Source of the DNA: Bacteroidota bacterium
Lineage (GTDB): Bacteria; Bacteroidota; Bacteroidia; Chitinophagales; Chitinophagaceae
Direction of reading: 5' to 3'
DNA: 64,000 nucleotides
Assembly (NCBI GenBank): GCA_023386235.1
Contig: JAEWKC010000032.1
Location: forward strand, 37,107-101,106
A program made the position numbers and the translations under genes. The notes beneath the pieces are model-generated. The model was not told where the DNA came from. It was given only the letters and a program-made list of their open reading frames with translations, and did no database searches. How positions within the stretch are numbered: position 1 is the first letter of the stretch; each line of letters opens with the position of its first letter. Shown one piece after another: positions 1 to 8,037 of the stretch.

Positions 1-1014
1 CTGCGTAGGAGCTGTGCCCGCTACTCTGGCAAATGCAGACTGTGTATCGCTTTCAGACTTGTTGATTGCAGTGTCTGTAACGGTGTTGGCTGCCACTGCC
101 GCAGTAGTGTCCACTAAAGTTGTGCTAGTAGCAGTATCAGCAGCAACGTTTCCGCCTTTTAAATAAGCAGACAACGCTTTTTCCGCGCCGGATAACTGGT
201 TGCCATAATCCTGCAGATTATATACTTCAAAGAATTGCAGGTTGGCTGTTGATTGTAAATAATTACGTACTCTGTCGGGGTCTTTTGCGCCGGCTAATTC
301 AATAGTGATTACGCCTTTGTTGGGGTCGGGGTTAATAGCCGGGGAAGCTACACCAAAACGGTCGATACGCGTACGTAAAATGTTAGTGGTATTGGTAAAG
401 GCATTATTAGCTTCAGTATTTAAATAAGTAAGCACCTGCGCATTGGTAGAGTTAAATTTTACGGCGCCATTGCTTCTGTTTACAAAGAATGGAGCAAGGC
501 TGGCATTGTTGCTCACCTTATTAAACTCCTGCGAAAAGAGGTTCATGTAATTAGCCTCACCATTTGCTTTTCTTACATTGGCGTTTTCTATGGCTTTATT
601 AATGTTAGGATCTTTGGTATTATCGGCAAGGTTTCTTATCAACTGGTCAAAGCCTACTTCCATTGTTACGCTGATACCTCCCTGCAAATCAAGACCCAGC
701 ATTAGTTCCTGTGCCTTTGCATTTTGATAAGTGGTAAATCCAAACGGTCCTACTTTAGCGCTTTCTGTACTGTCAAGTAATCTGAAAGTTTCTGCATCAA
801 TAAGATTTTCTAAAGAATCTTTATATGCCGAAATACGCTGAGGATTTCCTGCATATTTTTGCTCTGCGGAAGGATGGGCTGCTTTAATGGTAGACGCCGC
901 CTTTGCCTTCATTTTGTTTTCATGGTTGCGTACAATCAGGGTAAATGATAATTGATAAACGCTGATTACAATCAATAAAATCGTAAAAACTTTTACTAAA
1001 CCTTTTAGTTGCAT
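1..1014 (-). CDS. secD: Protein translocase subunit SecD or SecDF, N-terminal part (cut by window edge)
   Basis: This is the N-terminal 338 codons of the SecD part of the Sec accessory complex, which uses the proton-motive force to pull exported proteins across the inner membrane. Residues 6-27 form the first membrane helix, and the SecD signature GLDLQGG lies near residue 105. The rest of the visible protein matches the first periplasmic (P1) domain, including an RTRIDRFGV stretch. A low-complexity Ala/Thr/Asp segment near the window edge is probably a linker. The frame is open to base 1, so the C-terminal part lies outside. In Bacteroidota SecD and SecF are usually fused, which cannot be checked here. 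The ATG at 1014 is preceded by a TATCTTTG -7 box at 1062-1069. Confidence 0.9.
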   Translation of the reverse strand, partial: MQLKGLVKVFTILLIVISVYQLSFTLIVRNHENKMKAKAASTIKAAHPSAEQKYAGNPQRISAYKDSLENLIDAETFRLLDSTESAKVGPFGFTTYQNAKAQELMLGLDLQGGISVTMEVGFDQLIRNLADNTKDPNINKAIENANVRKANGEANYMNLFSQEFNKVSNNASLAPFFVNRSNGAVKFNSTNAQVLTYLNTEANNAFTNTTNILRTRIDRFGVASPAINPDPNKGVITIELAGAKDPDRVRNYLQSTANLQFFEVYNLQDYGNQLSGAEKALSAYLKGGNVAADTATSTTLVDTTAAVAANTVTDTAINKSESDTQSAFARVAGTAPTQ

Positions 1015-1061
1015 ATCTGTAAATGTTGTGTATTAGATTTTTGTTAACACTATTTGAGGCG

Positions 1062-1069
1062 CAAAGATA
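1062..1069 (-). promoter_or_regulatory. Bacteroidota -7 promoter box for secD
   Basis: TATCTTTG on the minus strand matches the Bacteroidota -7 consensus TAnnTTTG and lies 47 nt upstream of the secD start. I see no clear TTTG -33 box at normal spacing, so this rests on the -7 box alone. Confidence 0.5.
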
Positions 1070-1194
1070 ACATTTGATTATTATTTAAACTAAAAAAATT
1101 TTAGTGTGCACTGTGGCGTCTTAATATTAATAAAAACGAATAAATTTGACAAGTTTTAAACTATTATGATTATTGGTTTACTTTTGATATTAAT

Positions 1195-2130
1195 ATGCCC
1201 ATATCATTTTTTAGAATTATACCCGACAAGTCTGATGTAGCGCAAGACTACAATAAACCCACCAATCCTAAATCGTGGAGGTACAAATTATTTGAAATTA
1301 TTTTTCAGGCGCATACGCCTGCGGGTAAAATTTTCGATATATGCTTATTCATAGCCATACTGGCTAATTTAATATGCCTGATGCTGGAGAGCATTCCTTC
1401 GTTAGGCGCCAGGTATTATCTTGTATTTTTAATGCTGGATTATTTTTTTATTGCCTTATTCTCTATTGAATATATTATAAGGATCCTTTGCGTGAAAAAT
1501 CCTAAAAAATATATTTTCAGTTTCTATGGAATGGTAGATTTAATGGCCATACTACCTTCTTTCCTTGAATTTATATTCCCACAATCGCACATGCTGATGC
1601 TGATAAGATCTTTCCGCTTGCTGAGAATTTTCAGGATTTTCAATATGGTAGATTTTCTGGATGAAAGCCGGATGTTGCTTTTTTCTATACTGCGAAGCTT
1701 TAGAAAAATCCTGATATTTTTATTCTTCGTGGTGCTGCTTACTATATTTTTAGGGTCCACCATGTATGTGTTGGAATACGGCAAGAACCCTGGTTTTACA
1801 AGCATTCCGCAAAGTATTTACTGGGCTATCGTTACCATTACCACGGTGGGTTATGGCGATATTTCGCCGGCTACCCCCATAGGTAAAATATTCGCGTCGT
1901 TCATAATGATACTCGGTTATGCCATTATAGCCGTACCTACAGGTATTTTGTCCTCAGATCTTTCCAGGCAGGCGGCAAGGAAAAAATCGAGGTATTATTG
2001 TGAAGAATGTCTGTATGAAGGCAATCCTGATACTGCTAAGTTTTGTATGAAATGTGGCCATGAGCTAAAGCATGGCGATAAACAAAAAAAAGAAAATCTG
2101 CCTCCCTCCCAATCAGGCGAAAAGCAATGA
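1195..2130 (+). CDS. Voltage-gated-type potassium channel with C-terminal zinc ribbon
   Basis: This is an inner-membrane six-helix cation channel of the ion_trans/Kv superfamily. Helices S1-S3 lie at about residues 46-66, 73-98 and 110-128. S4 (132-150) carries regularly spaced arginines (R138, R141, R144, R147) typical of a voltage sensor. The pore loop contains the K+ selectivity filter TVGYGD at 217-222, between S5 (171-195) and S6 (229-256). The tail ends in a four-cysteine zinc ribbon (C269, C272, C284, C287) followed by a charged hydrophilic end. K+ selectivity follows from the filter, and voltage gating is inferred from S4. The gene stands alone, and its last 18 bp overlap the convergent nucleotidyltransferase gene. 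Confidence 0.88.
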   Translation: MPISFFRIIPDKSDVAQDYNKPTNPKSWRYKLFEIIFQAHTPAGKIFDICLFIAILANLICLMLESIPSLGARYYLVFLMLDYFFIALFSIEYIIRILCVKNPKKYIFSFYGMVDLMAILPSFLEFIFPQSHMLMLIRSFRLLRIFRIFNMVDFLDESRMLLFSILRSFRKILIFLFFVVLLTIFLGSTMYVLEYGKNPGFTSIPQSIYWAIVTITTVGYGDISPATPIGKIFASFIMILGYAIIAVPTGILSSDLSRQAARKKSRYYCEECLYEGNPDTAKFCMKCGHELKHGDKQKKENLPPSQSGEKQ

Positions 2131-2829
2131 GGCTTTCTCTATACTTTCGGGTTTTCCTACGTCTATAAATTTAGCGCCGGTGTGCTCAAAGCAGCCGATA
2201 GTATGGGATTTAGCTAATTGAAGATACACATCAACCATAGAAAATTTACCAGTTTGCGGCATTAGATCAAAAATAGCCGGGTTGATAATGTGCATGCCGC
2301 TAAAGGCTTTTGCGTGCTGCTCTTTGGTGTAGCGGGCTATTTTTTCTTCTCCGGTTTTTGTATTTTTCCATCCGCAAAGCTTTTCATTTTCATCAAAAAG
2401 AAAATAGCGCGAACTTTCTCTTTCTGATACGGCGAGAGTGGCAATGTCTTTGGATTGGGTATGTTGATGAAGCAATGAATGCAAATCAATATCAGTAAGA
2501 ATATCTACATTCATCAGCAGAAAGCAAGGTGAGTCAGCGAGGTAGGGAGCTGCTTTTTTTAAACCGCCGCCGGTCTCCAGTACTTTATCTGTTTCGTCGG
2601 AGATAATGATCTTTGCTCCCCAGTTTTGATGCTGCTTTAAAGCCTCTGTAACCTGGTCTGCAAAATGATGCACATTCACTACTATTTCATCAAACCCATA
2701 GGAAACGAGGTATTCTATATTTCTTTGCAGAAGACTTTTATTGTTTACAATTGCCAAAGCCTTAGGATGCTTGTCTGTCCAGGGTTTTAGCCTTGTGCCT
2801 AATCCGGCGGCAAGTAACATTGCTTTCAT
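2113..2829 (-). CDS. murU: MurU-like sugar-1-phosphate nucleotidyltransferase
   Basis: This 238-residue protein has the NTP-transferase fold. It opens with the nucleotide-binding signature AAGLGTRLKPWT and a following K in HPKAL, as in GlmU/RmlA/MurU-type enzymes. It lacks the left-handed beta-helix of GlmU, and its length fits MurU, which makes UDP-MurNAc from MurNAc-1-phosphate in peptidoglycan recycling. An earlier in-frame ATG would add 31 residues, but the conserved beta-strand begins immediately after the ATG at 2829, so that start is preferred. It lies 80 bp downstream of the fused sugar-kinase gene on the same strand, the AmgK-MurU arrangement. The exact sugar is inferred from this neighbour; other hexose-1-phosphate nucleotidyltransferases look alike. 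Confidence 0.75.
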   Translation of the reverse strand: MKAMLLAAGLGTRLKPWTDKHPKALAIVNNKSLLQRNIEYLVSYGFDEIVVNVHHFADQVTEALKQHQNWGAKIIISDETDKVLETGGGLKKAAPYLADSPCFLLMNVDILTDIDLHSLLHQHTQSKDIATLAVSERESSRYFLFDENEKLCGWKNTKTGEEKIARYTKEQHAKAFSGMHIINPAIFDLMPQTGKFSMVDVYLQLAKSHTIGCFEHTGAKFIDVGKPESIEKASLLFA

Positions 2830-2909
2830 GAATGCGTTTGGTGTTTGATGGTGGAAGTTTGGGGTTGAGTGTGCGAAGATAGATGTCTTACACATGTCGC
2901 AACCACTCA

Positions 2910-4343
2910 TTACTTCACCCAATTATTTTTATTGGTATGCGTCAGTTGGGTTTTTACTTTGTATTTATTTCTCAGGTGCCGGGCTGTTTGTTCGGCAGCG
3001 TATACACTCCTGTGTTGTCCGCCGGTACATCCAAAGTTCACCTGCAGATGAGTAAATCCTCTCTCGAGATAATTTTCAATATTAATGTCAATTAAATCGT
3101 ACACACTGTTTAAGAACTCGTTCATCTTGGTTTTTTGCTCCAGGAATGTTTGTACAGGTTTGTCTTGCCCGGATAGTTTTTTATATTCCTCTATTCTTCC
3201 GGGATTCAGAATGCCTCTGCAATCAAATACAAATCCTCCGCCATTATCAGAGTTATCTTCAGGCACACCATTCCTGTAGGAGAAGCTGTTTATTTCCACT
3301 AAAAGCGGTGTTTTTTCATCTGCTGTAATGGGTGTAAATCTTTTAATGATTTCATCGCTGCAAATGATGGACAAAATTCTTTCAAACTCCGGCAGTTCAA
3401 GTCCAATGTTCCTGTTGGTGACAAACCATTTAAGGTTGTTCAGTGCCAGTGGAATGCTGGTAAGAAAGTGTGCTTTTCTTTCAAACAATCCTCTGAAGCC
3501 ATAAGCGCCCAAAACCTGTAGAAGCCTTATGAGTACATAGCCGCGGTATTGGTTCAGGAAAAGATCTTTGTATATTTTTACAGATAATAAATCGTTTATC
3601 TGATTTACATAATAATCTACCAGCTCTATTTTCCATTCTTCGCTCAGGTTGGCTTTTGCCTGCCAAAGCAATGAGGCTACATCGTATTGCAAAGCGCCTT
3701 TCATGCCTCCCTGATAGTCTATGAAGAAAACTTCATCGTTGTTTACTATAATGTTTCTGCTTTGGAAATCGCGGAACATGAAGTATTTAAATCTTGTCTG
3801 ATTCAGGAAAGAGCTCAGCGCTTCAAATTCATCAAGAAGCTGCTGTTTCTCGTAAGGCAACCCTAAGGTGTCTAAAAAATAATATTTAAAATACAGCAGA
3901 TCGCTCATTATGGCGTTCTTGCCAAATTCGTGTGCCGTAATGCATTGCGTATAGTCGAAACCCTTATCACCATTGATTTGCATGGCAGCTAAGTTTTTTA
4001 AACTTTTCTTATAAAGATTCTTTACTTCTTCGCAATGGCCTTTTTCTTCCAACATATCTAACAGCGATTTCTCGCCCAGATCTTCCTGTATATAGGTTTG
4101 CCCGTCTTCCGAAACCGCGTAGATAAAGGGAACCGGCAAATGCAGTTTTCTAAAGTGGTTGGTAAAGGATATAAAAGTTCTGTTTTCTTTTATATTCAGG
4201 TTGTCTGTAGCTATGTAGTTCTTAGTCTCGCAGAATATTCTGAAATATTTTCTGTCGCTGCCGCTTTGCGGAAGTTTTTCTATAGTGTTTATCTTCTCTT
4301 CGGAAAATGTTTTAAAAAGTGTTTCTATTTTTTCTATTATCAT
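2910..4343 (-). CDS. AmgK-like amino-sugar kinase fused to a RapZ C-terminal domain
   Basis: This is a two-domain cytoplasmic protein. Residues 1-335 are an aminoglycoside-phosphotransferase-like kinase with catalytic loop RDFQSRN (191-197, base D192) and metal-site motif IDYQ (208-211). AmgK enzymes of this family phosphorylate MurNAc/GlcNAc at the anomeric position. Residues about 347-470 match the C-terminal domain of RapZ, including FDCRG (373-377) and GCTGGQHRSVY (438-448). In E. coli that domain binds glucosamine-6-phosphate and helps control GlmS through small RNAs. RapZ's own P-loop kinase half is absent. A MurU-like gene follows at 80 bp, supporting a cell-wall recycling role. Sensing of an amino-sugar phosphate by the C-terminal domain is inference. 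Confidence 0.82.
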   Translation of the reverse strand: MIIEKIETLFKTFSEEKINTIEKLPQSGSDRKYFRIFCETKNYIATDNLNIKENRTFISFTNHFRKLHLPVPFIYAVSEDGQTYIQEDLGEKSLLDMLEEKGHCEEVKNLYKKSLKNLAAMQINGDKGFDYTQCITAHEFGKNAIMSDLLYFKYYFLDTLGLPYEKQQLLDEFEALSSFLNQTRFKYFMFRDFQSRNIIVNNDEVFFIDYQGGMKGALQYDVASLLWQAKANLSEEWKIELVDYYVNQINDLLSVKIYKDLFLNQYRGYVLIRLLQVLGAYGFRGLFERKAHFLTSIPLALNNLKWFVTNRNIGLELPEFERILSIICSDEIIKRFTPITADEKTPLLVEINSFSYRNGVPEDNSDNGGGFVFDCRGILNPGRIEEYKKLSGQDKPVQTFLEQKTKMNEFLNSVYDLIDINIENYLERGFTHLQVNFGCTGGQHRSVYAAEQTARHLRNKYKVKTQLTHTNKNNWVK

Positions 4344-4462
4344 TCTTGTTTTAGTTCAGTACGTTCTTAATCCTACAAAAATAAACTTTCTTTACGATAT
4401 GTATAAAACGAATAAAGAAAGTGCTTTGAGCTTTATGCAAACATAGAACATTAGCAAAGAAA

Positions 4463-4493
4463 AAGCGGTACAACCTATACGATTATACCGCTT
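4463..4493 (-). terminator. Intrinsic terminator of lolA
   Basis: An 8-bp perfect stem (AAGCGGTA/TACCGCTT) with a loop of about 15 nt is followed on the minus strand by a T-rich run (TTTTTCTTT). It lies about 65 bp past the lolA stop and before the kinase-fusion gene. Confidence 0.65.
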
Positions 4494-4556
4494 ATGCTAA
4501 ACCTATTTATGAAAAGAGGTATGATAAATCATTGAAAATTATATCGATAACATAGC

Positions 4557-5174
4557 TTATCCTATTACTTCAATTCCGGGATATTTCCTTACATCGAACA
4601 GGAATTTAGAATCCTGCACCTTTACGTTCGTCTTGATATTAGACAGAGTGAATTTGGTGGTGTTGCCGGACTTGTCTACCACGCTTGCCGAACTGATAAG
4701 ATGGGTAGCCTTGGAAATCACAAGATTTATTTTGGTGAAATTTTGTCTTTTATCAGTTGGAATCAATTCAATGTTGTAAGTATTGCCGCTGCCGGAAACC
4801 AGCTTGGAAGTATATCCGCTTTTAAAATCGGCATTGATGATCTTTTCCGGAGTAAGCACATCGGCGTTGTCTCTTGCAGCGCTTATGTGTACTTCGTCTG
4901 AACCATTGAAGTTCCATACTTGTTTTCCGTCAAAGAAAATTTCGTTACTGCCTTGCTTTATATAATATTTATTCCCTTTCAAAGTCATATTGCCACTGCC
5001 CGAACCCTGAGATACATTGTTTTTATCTTTTACACTATAGGAAAAGTTGGCCGTAATGCCTTGCGCGTTCTTAATTTTAGCGCTGGTTTTATTTAAGATT
5101 TCCTGCACGCTTTGTGCCTGCAAAAGTGAAGTGCCGATAAATAATATTCCTAATATAAGTAGTAGTTTTTTCAT
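4557..5174 (-). CDS. lolA: LolA-type periplasmic lipoprotein carrier
   Basis: LolA shuttles outer-membrane lipoproteins from the inner-membrane LolCDE complex across the periplasm. The 205-residue product has a signal peptide (MKKLLLILGILFIGTSLLQAQ) cleaved after LQA. The mature protein has the alternating beta pattern of the LolA half-barrel: a KNAQGITANFSYSVKD region, a KQVWNFNG strand, and a DKRQNFTKINLVI segment. An upstream in-frame ATG would add 19 charged residues before the signal peptide, so the ATG at 5174 is chosen. It is monocistronic with its own terminator. Bacteroidota LolA proteins are divergent and this assignment is by overall pattern. Confidence 0.78.
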   Translation of the reverse strand: MKKLLLILGILFIGTSLLQAQSVQEILNKTSAKIKNAQGITANFSYSVKDKNNVSQGSGSGNMTLKGNKYYIKQGSNEIFFDGKQVWNFNGSDEVHISAARDNADVLTPEKIINADFKSGYTSKLVSGSGNTYNIELIPTDKRQNFTKINLVISKATHLISSASVVDKSGNTTKFTLSNIKTNVKVQDSKFLFDVRKYPGIEVIG

Positions 5175-5354
5175 TTTTTTCTTGTTTAAATAGTAATCAA
5201 TAAATTTATTTACATTGCCTTGATAAGACAAATTTCGATAATCCGTGTTTAATTTCAGGGTTTATTTAACAAAACTCATGCAACTTATTGTGTTTTAATA
5301 AAATTTTCTGTGCTTAATTTGTAGAGCAATTGTTATTGAGCGCTATCAATGATT

Positions 5355-5387
5355 TTTGCTTGATTTGGAAAATTAATATTACCTTTG
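5355..5387 (+). promoter_or_regulatory. Probable promoter of bamD-rpoZ
   Basis: TTTG (5355-5358), a 21-nt spacer and TACCTTTG (5380-5387) match the Bacteroidota -33/-7 pattern. The predicted leader to the TTG start of bamD is about 75-80 nt. Confidence 0.55.
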
Positions 5388-5469
5388 TACACTTTATGAG
5401 ATATACCAGGCAGTTTGTAACAACTAAAGAAGTATATTTCATTTAAAATAAAATAATAAAAAATAACAA

Positions 5470-6336
5470 TTGAAAAGACTGTTTTCATTTTTATTGATAG
5501 GCTGTATTGCCGTATTGGCTGTTTCCTGTTCGGCGGAGTTTTCAAAAGTACTTAAAAGTAAGGACAATGAATATAAGCTAACGAAAGCCAATGAATACTA
5601 TCAGGCGGGGGCACAACTGATTCAATCGGATAAGAGATCGCAGGCAAACAAAAAGCTTAACCAGGCACATCAGTTGTACGACGAGCTGTTAAAGACCTTT
5701 CTGAAAGGTACTCCCCGCTACGAAGAAAATTTTTACAAGTTTGCCATGACCTCTTATTTGCTGAGAGATTATGTAGAAGCGGAAATGACCTTTAACGCGT
5801 ATATGGATAATTTTCCTACAGGCTCGCGCATTGAAGAAGCTTATTTTTTAAGAGGGAAATCTTTGGCAGAAGCTTCTCCACGTGCGGCATTGGATCAGAG
5901 GAGTACTTTAAAAGCCATATCATTATTGCAGGCATATCTTGCTACATTCCCCACAGGAGCAAACGCTAAAGAAGCCGCGGAAATACTGGCAGGGTTGCAG
6001 GCTAAGCTGGAAGAAAAACAATATATGGCCGCACAACTGTATTTCGACAGGGAGCAATATCTGGCCGCGCAGGTTACTTTTAATTCCTTAATAGAAAAAT
6101 TTCCCGAATCTAAAAATTTGGAAGATTATTCTTACAAAGAAGTATTATCGTCTTACAGGTATGCCAAAAACAGCCTGCTAGGTTTGCAAACAGAGCGCTT
6201 CAATAAAGCAATAGAAGATGTTCAGTTTTTTAAGTCAGGATTTCCTGAAACAAAATACAAAAAAGAAATAACTGATATAGAAACCGATATCAACAAAGAA
6301 TTAGCATATTTAAAAACATTAGTCAATAACACATAA
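5470..6336 (+). CDS. bamD: Outer membrane assembly lipoprotein BamD (TTG start)
   Basis: BamD is the essential lipoprotein of the BAM complex that inserts beta-barrel proteins into the outer membrane. The 288-residue product has a lipoprotein signal with lipobox AVSC (Cys20), then TPR-like helical repeats with features typical of BamD, such as FNAYMDNFPTGSRIEEAYFLRG and a second Phe-Pro repeat (LIEKFPESKN). The start codon is TTG: an in-frame TAA lies just upstream at 5464-5466, and the first in-frame ATG would remove the signal peptide. The upstream leader is A-rich with no Shine-Dalgarno site. rpoZ follows after 2 nt, so the two are co-transcribed. Confidence 0.88.
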   Translation: MKRLFSFLLIGCIAVLAVSCSAEFSKVLKSKDNEYKLTKANEYYQAGAQLIQSDKRSQANKKLNQAHQLYDELLKTFLKGTPRYEENFYKFAMTSYLLRDYVEAEMTFNAYMDNFPTGSRIEEAYFLRGKSLAEASPRAALDQRSTLKAISLLQAYLATFPTGANAKEAAEILAGLQAKLEEKQYMAAQLYFDREQYLAAQVTFNSLIEKFPESKNLEDYSYKEVLSSYRYAKNSLLGLQTERFNKAIEDVQFFKSGFPETKYKKEITDIETDINKELAYLKTLVNNT

Positions 6337-6338
6337 AC

Positions 6339-6680
6339 ATGAGTAAACTGAGAAAACAAATTGGTCAAAACATTCCTAATGTGGTTGAAACCAAAAACCT
6401 GCTTGAGATAAAAGGCAAAACAGGCAACTTATACGAATCTATTGTGGTAATTGCAAAACGCGCACAGCAGATAAATGTAGCCATCAAAGAAGAGCTGCAT
6501 TCTAAGCTTGATGAATTTGCCAGCCATACAGACAGCCTGGAAGAAATTCATGAAAACAAAGAGCAGATTGAAATATCCAAAGCTTACGAAAGAATGCCCA
6601 ACCCGGCCATCGTAGCTACTTACGAATTTTTGGAAGATAAAGTTTACTTCCGCAACGAAGAGCAGGATCTGTTTAAATAA
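6339..6680 (+). CDS. rpoZ: DNA-directed RNA polymerase omega subunit (Bacteroidota type)
   Basis: This 113-residue protein is the omega/Rpb6-family subunit that helps assemble and stabilise RNA polymerase. The core is the NLYESIVVIAKRAQQIN segment (about residues 31-47), equivalent to the Rpb6 helix that clamps beta-prime. An acidic region and a conserved KAYERMPNPAIVATYEFL segment (about 82-101) are typical of the longer Bacteroidota form. It starts 2 nt after the bamD stop, a linkage I would expect in this phylum. Confidence 0.85.
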   Translation: MSKLRKQIGQNIPNVVETKNLLEIKGKTGNLYESIVVIAKRAQQINVAIKEELHSKLDEFASHTDSLEEIHENKEQIEISKAYERMPNPAIVATYEFLEDKVYFRNEEQDLFK

Positions 6681-6707
6681 TCCTGATACAAAACTTTACA
6701 CAATACA

Positions 6708-6743
6708 AAATGCCATTCCTATTTTATAATACGAATGGCATTT
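6708..6743 (+). terminator. Hairpin after rpoZ, possible terminator
   Basis: A perfect 11-bp stem (AAATGCCATTC/GAATGGCATTT) with a 14-nt loop lies 28 nt after the rpoZ stop. The stem ends in TTT but no long T run follows, so termination is likely rather than certain. Confidence 0.5.
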
Positions 6744-6846
6744 ACAATTTATACAAAACTATCTGCTCACAGCTTTGCTACACGAGGAGGAGTAAACAAA
6801 AGATAATGTATCTTTACTATCAGGTTTTTATTGTAAAATATTATTC

Positions 6847-8037
6847 ATGCAAGGAAAAAAAATATTAATAGGCATCACCGGCAGCATTGCGGCATATAAA
6901 ATTCCTGAACTTGTGCGCATGCTGATAAAAGCCGGAGGAGAGGTAAAGATAGTAATGACGCCGTCTGCCGCGCATTTTGTTTCCCCGCTTGTGCTCAGTA
7001 CGCTTGCGCGCAATAAGGTACTGATAGAAATGTTTGAAGATAATACCTGGTCTAATCATGTAGATCTGGGCAGATGGGCCGATATATTGGTGATAGCCCC
7101 TCTTAGCTGCAACACGCTGGCTAAGATGGCAAATGGCATCTGCGATAATTTTTTGCTGGCTGTATATCTCTCAGCTACCTGTCCTGTAATGATCGCGCCG
7201 GCAATGGATGAAGATATGTGGCATCATTTCACTACAAAGCAAAACCTGCAAACTTTAGAACAAAACAATATTCAAGTACTGAATACAGAATATGGAGAGC
7301 TGGCAAGCGGGCTTACAGGGCAGGGTAGAATGGCAGAACCTGCTACTATTTTTCAGGCCATCAGAGTTGCGCTAAAAAATAATGTTCTTAACGGAAAAAA
7401 AGTTTTAATAACCTCCGGGCCTACTTACGAAGCTTTAGATCCCGTTCGGTTTATAGGTAATCATTCTTCGGGAAAAATGGGCGTAGCTTTAGCGGAAGCT
7501 TTCTTTATGCAAGGCGCCGATGTGTTGCTTATCAGCGGGCCAAGTGTCATACAGCCTGCGTTTGGCGAAATAGAAACGGTAAAAGTTACCAGTGCACAAG
7601 AAATGTACAATGCTGTTCATGCGCATTTTGCTGAAACGGATATAGCTGTAATGGCAGCAGCTGTAGCCGATTATAAACCGCTTAAAGCAGCCGAACAAAA
7701 AATAAAAAAATCAGATAATATTTTTACATTAGAGTTGGAGAAAACCAAGGATATTCTTGCCTCTTTGGGTGAAATAAAAAAACAGAATCAATTATTGGCC
7801 GGCTTTGCTTTGGAAACAGAAAATGAAAGAGCAAACGCGTTGAAAAAACTGAAAAATAAAAATGCTGATTTTATCGTTTTAAATTCGTTGCAGGATGAAG
7901 GCGCCGGGTTTGGAAAAGATACCAATAAAGTAACCGTGTTTGATAAAGACGGCAATGAATTTGAATCGACACTTGCTACAAAAAAAGAAATAGCATCCTT
8001 TATTGTTGATACTTTGATTGAGAAGATAAATGAATAA
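6847..8037 (+). CDS. coaBC: CoaBC: phosphopantothenoylcysteine decarboxylase / phosphopantothenate-cysteine ligase
   Basis: This bifunctional cytoplasmic enzyme makes 4'-phosphopantetheine for coenzyme A: the C-terminal CoaB half ligates cysteine to 4'-phosphopantothenate and the N-terminal CoaC half decarboxylates the product. The flavin-binding CoaC domain (residues 1-180) shows GITGSIAAYK, the catalytic-histidine region SNHVDLG and the substrate motif PAMDEDMW. The CoaB domain starts near residue 185 with ITSGPTYEALDPVRFIGNHSSGKMG. The length (396 residues) is normal. The last 8 bp overlap the next gene, so translation with porD is probably coupled. Confidence 0.95.
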   Translation: MQGKKILIGITGSIAAYKIPELVRMLIKAGGEVKIVMTPSAAHFVSPLVLSTLARNKVLIEMFEDNTWSNHVDLGRWADILVIAPLSCNTLAKMANGICDNFLLAVYLSATCPVMIAPAMDEDMWHHFTTKQNLQTLEQNNIQVLNTEYGELASGLTGQGRMAEPATIFQAIRVALKNNVLNGKKVLITSGPTYEALDPVRFIGNHSSGKMGVALAEAFFMQGADVLLISGPSVIQPAFGEIETVKVTSAQEMYNAVHAHFAETDIAVMAAAVADYKPLKAAEQKIKKSDNIFTLELEKTKDILASLGEIKKQNQLLAGFALETENERANALKKLKNKNADFIVLNSLQDEGAGFGKDTNKVTVFDKDGNEFESTLATKKEIASFIVDTLIEKINE

